Below, in pieces: positions 35,854 through 45,142 of a stretch of 64,000 bases of DNA. Source of the stretch: JADKCZ01 sp963786945 (GTDB lineage Bacteria; Myxococcota; Myxococcia; Myxococcales; Anaeromyxobacteraceae); contig CAWBAO010000003.1 of the NCBI GenBank assembly GCA_963786945.1, positions 682,001 through 746,000 of the forward strand, given 5' to 3'. The translations under genes were made by a program, and so were the position numbers. The notes beneath the pieces are model-generated. The model was not told where the DNA came from. It saw nothing but the letters and a program-made list of their open reading frames with translations, and did not search any database. The first letter of the stretch is position 1. Each line of letters begins with the position of its first letter.

Positions 35854-38841
35854 GTGCCCGCCGACCCGTCCACCCGGCTCGACCGGAGCGTGCTGCGCGC
35901 CATCGGCGCGCTCGGCGAGGCGGCGCGCGGCGGCTATCGCTGGCTGCGGGACTTCGCCCCCAACGCCTTCGCCAGCACGCTCCGCGAGGACGCGGCCATC
36001 CTGGCCAGCCTGGCGGCCGGCCTGCCCCGGCTGGCCTCGGACCGCGAGCTGGTCCTCGTCGACCGCGACCGCGAGCTGACCCTGGCGCGGCTCGACCGGC
36101 CCGGCTCGGTCTTCGAGACCCTCAAGGAGATCGAGGACCGCGAGATCGCCTCCTCGGAGATCTTCCACTCCGACGCGGCCCTCCCCGGCTCGGACGCGGG
36201 GCTGGAGGTGCACCGCTACGAGTTCGCCGCGCCGGCCAACGGGCCCGCCGCGGCGCCCTCCGAGCCGCTCCCGGCGCCGGTCCGCCGCGCCATCCGGGCC
36301 GCCGCGGCGGCGCGCCACCCCGACCTGGCCCGCGGCGCGCTCGACGGGGCGGTGGAGCTGCTGTGGGCCGACAACCCGCGCTGGGTGCGGCTGGCGCCGC
36401 CCGGGGACGTGGCCCGGCTGGCCTGGCTGCTCCACGAGTGCCGGGAGCGTGGCGGCTTCTACCTCGACCTGGTCGAGAGCGAGGGCGCCGGCGAGCGGGT
36501 CGAGTCGACCGTGCTCTTCGCCATGGCCAGCCCGCCCCCGCGCGGCTTCCTCATGCAGGTCACCGAGGTGCTCAACGCGCTCAACCTCGGCCTGCGCCGC
36601 TCGCTGGCCCTCTCGGCCACCGCCGACGGGCAGCGCTACGTCCTGGCCAGCTTCCGGGTGGCCCACCGCGAGGGGCTGCCGCTGACCCGCGGCGGCGAGC
36701 TCTTCCGCCGGCTGCGCCGCCAGCTCTTCGCCACCCAGATCCTCTCCGTCGAGTCGCCCACCTACCGCGACTTCGTCCTCCCCCGGCTGATGACCGCCGA
36801 GGAGGCCGGCCTGGTCAACGCCTTCATCGGCTTCTGCCACACCCAGTGCGCCCACAACCAGACCGACAACTACACCTACGAGGACGTGGTCCGGGCCTTC
36901 CACTTCCACCCCGACATGTCGCTGCGGCTGGTGCGGCTCTTCAAGGTCCGCTTCGACCCCGACCGGCGCGACCGCGACACCGCCTGGCCGCGGGAGCTGG
37001 CCGAGGTGGAGCACGAGGTGGCGGCCTACAACACCGGCCACCGGCGGCTCGACGAGTTCCGCCGCTCGCTCTTCCAGACCGCGCTCACCTTCATCAAGCG
37101 GACCCTCAAGACCAACTTCTTCGTGGACGAGAAGCACGCCCTGGCCTTCCGCCTCGACCCGGCCTACCTCGAGGACCTGGGCCCGACCTTCACCGCCGAC
37201 CTGCCGCCGGAGCGCCCCTTCCGCGTCACCTTCTTCGCCGCCCGCTACGGGCTCGGCTACCACGTCGGCTTCGCCGACATCGCCCGCGGCGGCTGGCGCA
37301 CCATCTTCGCCGACACCCGCGACGACTACGTCACGGTGGCCAACAGCCTCTTCCGCGAGAACTACGTCCTCGCCCACACCCAGCACCTCAAGAACAAGGA
37401 CATCTACGAGGGCGGCTCGAAGATGGTGGTGGTGGTGCACGTCCCCGGGCGGCGGCTGCCGGCGGTGCAGTCCGAGCTCCTCCACAAGGTGCAGCGGGCC
37501 TTCATCAACGCCTTCCTCGACGTCTTCGTCACCGCGGACGGCGTGGCGCGCGATCCGCGGGTGGTCGACTACTACCGCGAGGACGAGCCCATCGAGCTCG
37601 GCCCCGACGAGAACATGCACGACGTGATGATCGAGGAGATCGCGCGGATCTCGGTCCGGCGCGGCTACCTGCTCGGCGCCGGCATCATGTCGAGCAAGCG
37701 GGTCGGCATCAACCACAAGGAGTTCGGCGTCACCTCGACCGGGGTGGTGGCCTTCGCCGAGATCGCCATGCGCGAGCGCGGCGTCGACATCCGCACCGAC
37801 CCCTTCTCGGTCAAGTTCACGGGCGGGCCGAACGGCGACGTGGCCGGCAACGCCATGCGCCTGCTGCTGGAGCGCTGCCCCGGCGCCGCCATCCGGCTCA
37901 TCGTCGACGGCACCGGCGCGCTGGTCGACCTGGCCGGCCTCGACCGGGAGGCCCTCTCGCGCATCGTCCTCCAGGCCGACGCCGCCGCCTTCGACGCCAG
38001 CCGGCTGCACCCCGGCGGCTTCGTCCTCTACCGCGACCAGCGGCGCGCCGACGGCCTGCGCCAGCTCCACCGGCGGGTGGAGATGACCGCCTCCGGCCCG
38101 CGCGAGGACTGGGTGACCCTCGACGAGTTCCACCAGGAGCTCGACGCCCTGCTCTTCCGCGTCCCCGCCGACCTCTTCATCCCCGCCGGGGGCCGCCCCG
38201 AGACCATCGACGGGCGGAACTGGGAGCAGTTCCTCGGCCCGGACGGGAAGCCCAGCGCCGGCGTGATCGTCGAGGGCGCCAACTCCTTCATCACCCCGGA
38301 GGCCCGCCTGCGGCTGCAGGAGGCCGGCGTGGTGCTGCTGCGCGACGCCTCGGCCAACAAGTGCGGGGTCATCTCCTCCTCCTACGAGATCATCGGCAAC
38401 CTGCTCTTCGACGAGCGCGAGTTCCTGGCCCACAAGGCGGCCTACGTCCGCGACGTGCTGGAGATCCTGGAGCGCCGCGCCACCGACGAGGCGAGGCTCA
38501 TCTTCAAGCGCCACCGCGAGGCCGGCGGGGCCAGGCGCTTCACCGAGATCTCCGAGGGGCTCTCGGTGGAGATCAACGAGCACAAGGCCCGGCTCTTCCG
38601 CTTCTTCGAGGCCCACCCCGGGGTCCACCTGAAGCCGCCCTACCAGGCGGCGCTGCTGGCCCACCTGCCGCGGCTGGTCCGCGAGACCCCGGCCTTCCGG
38701 CGGCGGGTGGGACGGCTGCCGTCCAAGTACCGCTCGGCCATCCTCGCCGCCGAGATCGCCACCACCCTCGTCTACCGCCGCGCCCTCGAGCCCGACTTCG
38801 CGGCCGCCCTCCACGACTACGTCCAGCAGATGTTCCCCTGA
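35854..38841 (+). CDS. Large NAD-dependent glutamate dehydrogenase (about 1000-residue class)
   Basis: 995 residues, far longer than the common 450-residue GDH but shorter than the 180-kDa bacterial type. It fits the approximately 115-kDa class known from fungi and some bacteria. The N-terminal half is regulatory and helical. The catalytic core is recognisable from KDIYEGGSKMVVVV onward: YLLGAGIMSSKRVGINHKEFGVTSTGVVAF, GGPNGDVAGNAM (dinucleotide site), and VEGANSFITPEARLRLQEAGV with NKCGVISSSYEI. It deaminates glutamate to 2-oxoglutarate, which every transaminase in the island consumes. GTG 35854 has GGGGAG ahead and lies 14 bases after the gabD stop, so the two are cotranscribed. Confidence 0.88.
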   Translation: MPADPSTRLDRSVLRAIGALGEAARGGYRWLRDFAPNAFASTLREDAAILASLAAGLPRLASDRELVLVDRDRELTLARLDRPGSVFETLKEIEDREIASSEIFHSDAALPGSDAGLEVHRYEFAAPANGPAAAPSEPLPAPVRRAIRAAAAARHPDLARGALDGAVELLWADNPRWVRLAPPGDVARLAWLLHECRERGGFYLDLVESEGAGERVESTVLFAMASPPPRGFLMQVTEVLNALNLGLRRSLALSATADGQRYVLASFRVAHREGLPLTRGGELFRRLRRQLFATQILSVESPTYRDFVLPRLMTAEEAGLVNAFIGFCHTQCAHNQTDNYTYEDVVRAFHFHPDMSLRLVRLFKVRFDPDRRDRDTAWPRELAEVEHEVAAYNTGHRRLDEFRRSLFQTALTFIKRTLKTNFFVDEKHALAFRLDPAYLEDLGPTFTADLPPERPFRVTFFAARYGLGYHVGFADIARGGWRTIFADTRDDYVTVANSLFRENYVLAHTQHLKNKDIYEGGSKMVVVVHVPGRRLPAVQSELLHKVQRAFINAFLDVFVTADGVARDPRVVDYYREDEPIELGPDENMHDVMIEEIARISVRRGYLLGAGIMSSKRVGINHKEFGVTSTGVVAFAEIAMRERGVDIRTDPFSVKFTGGPNGDVAGNAMRLLLERCPGAAIRLIVDGTGALVDLAGLDREALSRIVLQADAAAFDASRLHPGGFVLYRDQRRADGLRQLHRRVEMTASGPREDWVTLDEFHQELDALLFRVPADLFIPAGGRPETIDGRNWEQFLGPDGKPSAGVIVEGANSFITPEARLRLQEAGVVLLRDASANKCGVISSSYEIIGNLLFDEREFLAHKAAYVRDVLEILERRATDEARLIFKRHREAGGARRFTEISEGLSVEINEHKARLFRFFEAHPGVHLKPPYQAALLAHLPRLVRETPAFRRRVGRLPSKYRSAILAAEIATTLVYRRALEPDFAAALHDYVQQMFP

Positions 38842-38884
38842 ACCGAGCGCGGGCGCCCGCGCCCGGCCCCAAGGAGAAGGCCAC

Positions 38885-40313
38885 ATGAACCAGAAGCTCC
38901 TCATCGACAACCAGTTCGTCACCGGCGAGGGCGCGCGCATCGAGAAGGTGCTCGACCCGGCCACCGGCCAGGTCATCGCCGAGATCCCCGAGGCCTCGAC
39001 GGCCCAGGTGGTGGCCGCGGTCAAGGCGGCCGACGCCGCCTTCCCGGCCTGGTCGAGGACGGTGCCGAAGGACCGCTCCGCCCTGCTCCTCAAGCTGGCC
39101 GACGCCGTCGAGCAGCGCGGCGCCGAGCTGGCCCGCATCGAGTCGCGCAACACCGGCAAGCCCTACCTGGCCGCGCTCAACGACGAGATCCCGGCCATCG
39201 TCGACGTCTTCCGCTTCTTCGCCGGCGCCTGCCGGAGCATGACCGGCGCGGTGGCCGGCGAGTACACGCCCGGCTACACCAGCATGATCCGGCGCGATCC
39301 GCATCGGGGTGGTGGCCTCCATCGCGCCCTGGAACTACCCGCTCATGATGGCGGCCTGGAAGATCGCCCCGGCGGTGGCGGCCGGCAACACCGTGGTCAT
39401 CAAGCCCTCCGAGCAGACCCCGCTCAGCACCATGGCCCTGGCCGAGCTCATCGCCGGCCTCTTCCCCAGGGGCGTGATCAACGTGGTGGCCGGCCGCGGC
39501 CCCACCGTGGGCACGCAGCTGCTGGCGCAGCCGGAGACCCGGATGGTGTCGCTCACCGGCTCGGTCGGCAGCGGCCGGCAGGTGCTGGAGGCCGCCCGGG
39601 CCAACATCATGCGCACCCACCTCGAGCTGGGCGGCAAGGCCCCGGTGGTGGTCTTCGACGACGCCGACCTGGAGCAGGTGGTGGGCGGGCTGCGCGCCTT
39701 CTCCTTCTACAACGCCGGCCAGGACTGCACCGCCGCCTGCCGCGTCTACGCCCAGGGGAAGATCTACGACAGGCTGGTGGCCGACCTCTCCGCGGCGGCC
39801 AGGTCCATCAAGCTGGGCACGCAGGACGAGGCCGGCGTGGAGATGGGGCCCTGCATCACCGAGGCCCAGCGCGACCGGGTCAGGGGCTTCGTGGAGCGGG
39901 CCGCCGCCCAGAAGCACGTCGAGGTGACGGCCGGCGGCAAGGTCCGCCCGGGCTCGGGCTTCTTCTTCGAGCCGACCGTGGTGGCCGGCGCCCTGCAGCG
40001 GGACGAGATCGTGCAGCAGGAGGTCTTCGGGCCGGTGGTCTCGGTGACCCGCTTCGACGACACCGAGCAGGCCATCGCCTGGGCCAACGACTCGACCTAC
40101 GGCCTCTCCTCCTCGGTCTGGACCCGCGACGTCTCCCGGGCCATGCAGGTGGCCTCCCGCCTCCAGTACGGCGCCACCTGGATCAACTCCCACTTCATGC
40201 TGGTCTCGGAGATGCCGCACGGCGGCGTCAAGCAGTCGGGCTACGGCAAGGACCTCTCCATGTACGCGCTCGAGGACTACACCGCGGTCCGCCACGTGAT
40301 GGTGAAGCTCTAG
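38885..40313 (+). CDS. patD: Gamma-aminobutyraldehyde dehydrogenase, frameshifted
   Basis: Aldehyde dehydrogenase of the PatD (YdcW) type, converting 4-aminobutanal to GABA. The first part (MNQKLLIDNQFVTGEGA ... EYTPGYTSMIRRDP) breaks at 39299-39302. Removing one base restores the stretch that in E. coli YdcW reads SMIRRDPIG followed by SIAPWNYPLMM. Then follow NTVVIKPSEQTPLST, SLTGSVGSGRQV, LELGGKAPVVVFDDADL, the active-site segment NAGQDCTAACRVY and HGGVKQSGYGKDLSMYALEDYT. About 475 residues when repaired. AAGGAGAAGG precedes ATG 38885. It sits between the glutamate dehydrogenase and gabT genes. Confidence 0.9.
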
Positions 40314-40342
40314 GCGCCGAGGGCGCCGAAAGGACCCGCATC

Positions 40343-41608
40343 ATGAGCGACAACGCAGGCCTCAGGGCGCGCCGCGAGGCGGCCACCCCGCGCGGCGTGG
40401 GCATCACCACCCCCTTCTTCGTGCAGCGGGCGGAGAACAGCGAGCTGTGGGACGTGGAGGGGCGACGCTACGTCGACTTCGCCGGCGGCATCGCCGTCCT
40501 CAACACCGGCCACCGCCACCCGCGGGTGGTGGCCGCGCTCCGGGCCCAGCTCGACGCCTTCACCCACACCGCCTACCAGGTGGCCGCCTACGAGTCCTAC
40601 GTGGCGCTGGCCGAGCGGCTCATCCAGCTCACCCCGGGGCGGCACGCCAAGAAGGCCACCTTCTTCTCCACCGGCGCCGAGGCGGTCGAGAACGCGGTCA
40701 AGATCGCCCGGGCCGCCACCGGGCGCGCCGGGGTGATCGCCTTCAGCGGCTCCTTCCACGGCCGCACCATGATGACCATGGCGCTCACCGGCAAGGTCGC
40801 GCCCTACAAGATCGGGTTCGGCCCCTTCCCGGCGGACGTCTGGCACATCCCCTTCCCCATGGCGCTCCACGGCGTCACGGTGGCCGAGTCGATCGAGGCG
40901 CTCCACCGGCTCTTCAAGGCCGACGTCGATCCGAGGCGGGTGGCGGCCATCATCGTCGAGCCGGTCCAGGGCGAGGGCGGCTTCTACCCGGCGCCGCCGG
41001 CGCTCCTCTCGGCGCTGCGCGCCGAGTGCGACGAGCACGGCATCCTGCTCATCGCCGACGAGATCCAGACCGGCTTCGCCCGCACCGGCCGCTGGTTCGC
41101 CATGGACCACCACGAGGTGCTCCCGGACCTGATGACGGTGGCCAAGTCGCTGGGCGCCGGGCTTCCCATCTCCGGCGTGGTCGGCCGCTCCGAGCTGATG
41201 GACGCGCCCGCCCCGGGTGGCCTGGGCGGCACCTACGCCGGCAACCCGCTGGCCATCGCCGCGGCCCACGCCGTGCTCGACGTCATCGAGGAGGAGAAGC
41301 TGGCGGACCGGGCCAACCTGCTCGGTGGCCGGCTCACCGCGCGGCTCGAGAAGCTCAAGGCGCGGGTGCCGCGCATCGCCGAGGTGCGCGGGCCGGGCGC
41401 CATGCTGGCGGTGGAGTTCATGAAGCCGGGCGGCGGGCCGGACGCCGACTTCGCCAGGCAGGTCCAGGCGCGGGCGCTGGAGCAGGGGCTGGTGCTCCTC
41501 ACCTGCGGCGTCCACGCCAACGTGATCCGCTTCCTCTTCCCGCTCACCATCCAGGAGCCGGTCTTCGCGGAGGGGCTCGACATCCTCGAGCGCGCACTGA
41601 CTGCGTGA
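40343..41608 (+). CDS. gabT: 4-aminobutyrate aminotransferase
   Basis: 421-residue class-III aminotransferase of GabT type, converting GABA and 2-oxoglutarate to succinate semialdehyde and glutamate. Seen: LWDVEGRRYVDFAGGIAVLNTGHRHP, FFSTGAEAVENAVKIAR, SFHGRTMMTMALTGKVAPYK, VEPVQGEGGFYPAP, ADEIQTGFARTGRWFAMDH, TVAKSLGAGLPISGVVGR (PLP lysine) and GGTYAGNPLA. It ends a collinear run gabD-gdh-patD-gabT that covers putrescine-derived carbon from 4-aminobutanal to succinate. Confidence 0.93.
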   Translation: MSDNAGLRARREAATPRGVGITTPFFVQRAENSELWDVEGRRYVDFAGGIAVLNTGHRHPRVVAALRAQLDAFTHTAYQVAAYESYVALAERLIQLTPGRHAKKATFFSTGAEAVENAVKIARAATGRAGVIAFSGSFHGRTMMTMALTGKVAPYKIGFGPFPADVWHIPFPMALHGVTVAESIEALHRLFKADVDPRRVAAIIVEPVQGEGGFYPAPPALLSALRAECDEHGILLIADEIQTGFARTGRWFAMDHHEVLPDLMTVAKSLGAGLPISGVVGRSELMDAPAPGGLGGTYAGNPLAIAAAHAVLDVIEEEKLADRANLLGGRLTARLEKLKARVPRIAEVRGPGAMLAVEFMKPGGGPDADFARQVQARALEQGLVLLTCGVHANVIRFLFPLTIQEPVFAEGLDILERALTA

Positions 41609-41629
41609 GCCGGCGCTCGACCTTCATGC

Positions 41630-41641
41630 GGATGCGCATCC
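41630..41641. repeat. 12-base palindrome upstream of the potF promoter
   Basis: GGATGCGCATCC, a perfect palindrome about 110 bases upstream of the sigma-54-like promoter. It shares the TGCGCAT core with the dyad at 32306-32326, so both may be sites of the same activator. Confidence 0.45.
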
Positions 41642-41753
41642 TCCATGCAGCGCCACATCGGCGATCCGCCACCGGGGTGCGACACCGCGTCACCAGTTCA
41701 CGTCGTCTCGGGCACTTAGCTGGAGCTACCCCCCTTTTGACCGCATCTGACCT

Positions 41754-41769
41754 TGGCACACCCGATGCT
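41754..41769 (+). promoter_or_regulatory. Strong candidate sigma-54 promoter of the potFGHI operon
   Basis: TGGCACACCCGATGCT: complete TGGCAC at -24, and TGC followed by T at -12, with exact spacing. It lies in a noncoding, less GC-rich interval, with about 115 bases from the expected transcription start to potF ATG 41896. Confidence 0.7.
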
Positions 41770-41895
41770 AAATCTGCGTTGATTCCATCCCCTGCCGTCC
41801 CGAATGGATCCCCTTCGCCCTTCCTCGAACGTCCCTGCCTGACTTCCGCACAACGCCCTGCCTGAAAACCTCACCGTGAACCCGGAGGCTTGAGC

Positions 41896-43020
41896 ATGAC
41901 CCCCTCGTCGCCCCGCCGCTTCGTCCCACTCGGCTCCCTCGCGCTGGCCTGCGCGCTCCTCGCTGCCGGGCCAGTCCGTGCCCAGGAAGAGGAGAAGGTC
42001 CTCAACATCTACAACTGGTCGGACTACATCGCCGACGACACCATCGCCAACTTCGAGAAGGAGACCGGCATCAAGGTCCGGTACGACAACTTCGACTCCA
42101 ACGAGATCCTCCACGCCAAGCTGGTGGCCGGCCGCACCGGCTACGACATCGTGGTGCCCTCCTCCTACTTCGGGAAGATGCAGCTCGAGGGCGGCCTGCT
42201 CAAGAAGCTCGACAAGTCGCAGCTCCCGAACTGGAAGAACCTCGACCCGGTGATCACCAAGGCGCTCGAGGAGATGGACCCGGGCAACCAGTACCTGGTC
42301 GACTGGATGTGGGGCTACACCACGGTCGGCATCAACGTGGACAAGGTGAAGAAGGCGCTCGGCAACATGCCCATGCCGGAGAACGCCTGGGACCTGGTCT
42401 TCAAGCCCGAGTACATCTCGAAGCTGAAGTCCTGCGGCGTGAGCTTCCTCGACTCGCCCACCGAGATCGTGCCGGCCGCGGCCCACTACCTGGGGAAGAA
42501 GGCCTACTCGAAGGACGTGGCCAACTACGCCGGCACGGCCGAGCTGCTCGCCAAGATCCGCCCCTACGTCACGCTCTTCAGCTCCTCGGGCTACATCAAC
42601 GACATGGCCAACGGCTCCATCTGCCTGGCCCTGGGCTGGTCCGGCGACATCAACATCGCCAAGAACCGCGCCAAGGAGGGGAAGACCGGCCAGAACATCG
42701 AGTGCCTGATCCCCAAGACCGGCGGCATCGTCTTCATGGACACCATGGCCATCCCGGCCGACGCCCCGCACCCCAACAACGCGCACAAGTGGATCAACTA
42801 CATCCTGCGCCCGGAGGTGGACGCCTCGCTCACCAACAAGGTGTTCTACGCCAACCCCAACAAGGCCGGGATGAAGTTCGTCAAGCCCGAGGTGGCCAAC
42901 GATCGCACCGTCTTCCCGAGCGAGGAGGACATGAAGAAGATGGCCCTGCCCGGGGCGCTCAGCAACGACTCGCGCCGCGCCATGACCCGCATCTACACGA
43001 CCTTCAAGACCGGCCTCTAG
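41896..43020 (+). CDS. potF: Polyamine ABC transporter, periplasmic binding protein
   Basis: 374 residues with a signal peptide (RRFVPLGSLALACALLAAGPVRAQ). The mature part opens EEKVLNIYNWSDYIADDTIANFEKETGIKVRYD, the PotD/PotF signature. Later segments are VPSSYFGKMQLEGGLLKKLDKS, VDWMWGYTTVGIN and NDMANGSICLALGWSGDI. These follow the E. coli putrescine-binding PotF, including the aromatic and acidic residues lining the ligand site. ATG 41896 with GGAGG seven bases ahead is preferred over a TTG six bases upstream. First gene of potF-potG-potH-potI and preceded by a strong -24/-12 site. Confidence 0.94.
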   Translation: MTPSSPRRFVPLGSLALACALLAAGPVRAQEEEKVLNIYNWSDYIADDTIANFEKETGIKVRYDNFDSNEILHAKLVAGRTGYDIVVPSSYFGKMQLEGGLLKKLDKSQLPNWKNLDPVITKALEEMDPGNQYLVDWMWGYTTVGINVDKVKKALGNMPMPENAWDLVFKPEYISKLKSCGVSFLDSPTEIVPAAAHYLGKKAYSKDVANYAGTAELLAKIRPYVTLFSSSGYINDMANGSICLALGWSGDINIAKNRAKEGKTGQNIECLIPKTGGIVFMDTMAIPADAPHPNNAHKWINYILRPEVDASLTNKVFYANPNKAGMKFVKPEVANDRTVFPSEEDMKKMALPGALSNDSRRAMTRIYTTFKTGL

Positions 43021-43064
43021 CCCACGTCCCCCCGCGTCCCACCGCCCCGAGACCTGGAAGCCAG

Positions 43065-44168
43065 ATGACACCGGCAACGGCCGCCCCGACGACCCTCCAG
43101 ATCCGCGACGTGGTGAAGGACTTCGGCGGTGGGTCGATCGCCGTCAACCACGTCACCCTCGACATCCAGAAGGGGGAGATCTTCGCCCTGCTCGGGTCCT
43201 CGGGCTGCGGCAAGACCACCCTGCTGCGGATGCTGGCGGGGTTCGAGACGCCGACCTCGGGGCAGATCCTGCTCGACGGCCTCGACCTGGCCGGGCTCCC
43301 CCCCTACCTGCGCCCGATCAACATGATGTTCCAGTCCTACGCGCTCTTCCCGCACCTCACGGTCTGGGACAACGTCGCGTTCGGGCTGAGGCGGGAGGGG
43401 ATGCCCAGGGAGGCGATCGCCCAGCGGGTGGAGGCGATGCTCAAGCTGGTGCAGCTGCAGAAGTACGGCAAGCGCAAGCCGCACCAGCTCTCCGGCGGGC
43501 AGCAGCAGCGGGTGGCGCTGGCGCGGAGCCTGGCCAAGCGACCCCAGCTCATGCTGCTCGACGAGCCGCTCGGGGCCCTGGACAAGAAGCTGCGGGAGGA
43601 GACCCAGGTCGAGCTCGTCAACATCATCCACGAGGTGGGGGTCACCTGCGTCATGGTCACCCATGACCAGGAGGAGGCCATGACCATGGCCACCCGCATC
43701 GCCGTCATGAGCGAGGGGAAGATCCTGCAGGTGGGGGCCCCGGCGGAGATCTACGAGACCCCGGCCACCCGGTTCGTGGCCGACTTCATCGGCAACGTCA
43801 ACCTGATGGACGGCAAGGTGGTGGTGGACGAGCCCGACCGGGTGGAGATCGACTGCGGCTACTGCCGCCACCTCGTCGGCCACGGGATCACCGGCACCAT
43901 CGGGATGGCGGTGTCGGTGGCGCTGCGCCCGGAGAAGATCCAGCTCCGCCTGCAGAAGCCGGAGGGCGAGGTCAACCAGGTCAAGGGGACGGTGCGCGAC
44001 CGCTCCTACTTCGGCAGCTTCACCGTCTACAACCTGGAGCTGGAGGGCGGCGCGCGGCTCAAGGTGAGCGAGAGCAACGTCGAGCGCCACCGCGCCGACG
44101 CCCCCGGCGAGGGGCAGGTGGCCTGGGCCACCTGGCCCGACACGGCGCAGGTCGTCCTCACCCAGTAG
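43065..44168 (+). CDS. potG: Polyamine ABC transporter, ATPase
   Basis: 367-residue ABC ATPase of the PotA/PotG type. It has Walker A GSSGCGKTT, Q-loop MMFQSYALFPHLTV, signature LSGGQQQRVALARSLA, Walker B LMLLDEPLGALD and the switch His in VTHDQEEAMTMA. A C-terminal TOBE-like regulatory domain follows (about 270-365, SVALRPEKIQL). It powers uptake of putrescine or related amines through PotH/PotI. It lies 44 bases after potF and 14 bases before potH. Confidence 0.94.
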   Translation: MTPATAAPTTLQIRDVVKDFGGGSIAVNHVTLDIQKGEIFALLGSSGCGKTTLLRMLAGFETPTSGQILLDGLDLAGLPPYLRPINMMFQSYALFPHLTVWDNVAFGLRREGMPREAIAQRVEAMLKLVQLQKYGKRKPHQLSGGQQQRVALARSLAKRPQLMLLDEPLGALDKKLREETQVELVNIIHEVGVTCVMVTHDQEEAMTMATRIAVMSEGKILQVGAPAEIYETPATRFVADFIGNVNLMDGKVVVDEPDRVEIDCGYCRHLVGHGITGTIGMAVSVALRPEKIQLRLQKPEGEVNQVKGTVRDRSYFGSFTVYNLELEGGARLKVSESNVERHRADAPGEGQVAWATWPDTAQVVLTQ

Positions 44169-44182
44169 CCCGGGGCCACGCC

Positions 44183-45142
44183 ATGAGCCGCCCGCTCGCC
44201 ACCTCCTTCTTCGACCGGATCCACGCGCACCCCGCCTTCCGCAAGCACGGGCGGAAGGCGGTCATCGTCGTCCCCTACGTCTGGCTGCTGGTCTTCTTCC
44301 TGCTGCCGTTCCTCATCATCCTGAAGATCAGCGTCCAGGACATGGAGGGGGTCACGTTCGTCCCCCTGGCGAGGCTCCAGGACGGGATCGCGTCGCTGAC
44401 CATCAACTTCAACCACTACCTGTTCCTGGTCCAGGACAGCCTCTACTACCGGACCTACCTGTCCAGCCTGAAGTACGCCGCGGTGACCACCGTCTGGTGC
44501 CTCCTCATCGGCTACCCGTTCGCCTACTTCATGGCGCGCGCCAAGGCCTCCGTCCAGCCGGCGCTGATGATGATGGTCATGCTGCCCTTCTGGACCTCCT
44601 TCCTGCTGCGCGTCTACGCCTGGAAGGGGCTGCTCATGGAGGGGGGCTGGGTCTCCAACCTCCTCATCGCCCTCCACGTGGACGACCTGCTGCTCTCCTT
44701 CGACCTCATCCCGGCAGCCGGCATGTTCATGAACTCGCCGTTCTCGCTGACGATCGGCATGGTCTACACCTACCTGCCGTTCATGGTGCTGCCGCTCTAC
44801 GCCACCCTCTCCAAGATGGACCTGCGGCTGCTGGAGGCCGCCGCCGACCTGGGGGCCACCCCGTGGGTCGGCTTCTGGAAGATCACCGTGCCGCTCTCCA
44901 AGGCCGGGATCATCGCCGGCTCGATGCTGGTCTTCATCCCCTGCATCGGCGAGTACGTCATCCCCGAGCTGCTGGGCGGGCCGCGCACCCTCATGATCGG
45001 CCGCGTCCTCTGGGACGAGTTCTTCTCCAACAACGACTGGCCCATGGCCTCCAGCGTGGCCGTGGTGGTCATCCTGCTGATCATCGTGCCGCTGGCCCTC
45101 TTCAACAAGTACCAGGCCGAGGCCACCGAGGTCCGCGCGTGA
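44183..45142 (+). CDS. potH: Polyamine ABC transporter, permease
   Basis: 319-residue inner-membrane permease with about six transmembrane segments (first: VIVVPYVWLLVFFLLPFLIILKI). The cytoplasmic EAA loop that docks the ATPase is LLEAAADLGATPWVGFWKITVPLS. The conserved end is GPRTLMIGRVLWDEFFSNNDWPMAS. Its stop overlaps the GTG start of potI (GTGA), a coupled pair as expected of heterodimeric permeases. Confidence 0.93.
   Translation: MSRPLATSFFDRIHAHPAFRKHGRKAVIVVPYVWLLVFFLLPFLIILKISVQDMEGVTFVPLARLQDGIASLTINFNHYLFLVQDSLYYRTYLSSLKYAAVTTVWCLLIGYPFAYFMARAKASVQPALMMMVMLPFWTSFLLRVYAWKGLLMEGGWVSNLLIALHVDDLLLSFDLIPAAGMFMNSPFSLTIGMVYTYLPFMVLPLYATLSKMDLRLLEAAADLGATPWVGFWKITVPLSKAGIIAGSMLVFIPCIGEYVIPELLGGPRTLMIGRVLWDEFFSNNDWPMASSVAVVVILLIIVPLALFNKYQAEATEVRA

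Noticed and set aside
34129..38841. Single open frame of about 1570 codons joining an aldehyde dehydrogenase to glutamate dehydrogenase
   Set aside because: Arises because one extra base near 35340 shifts the dehydrogenase frame into the next gene's frame without a stop. Two ordinary proteins with their own starts explain the sequence.
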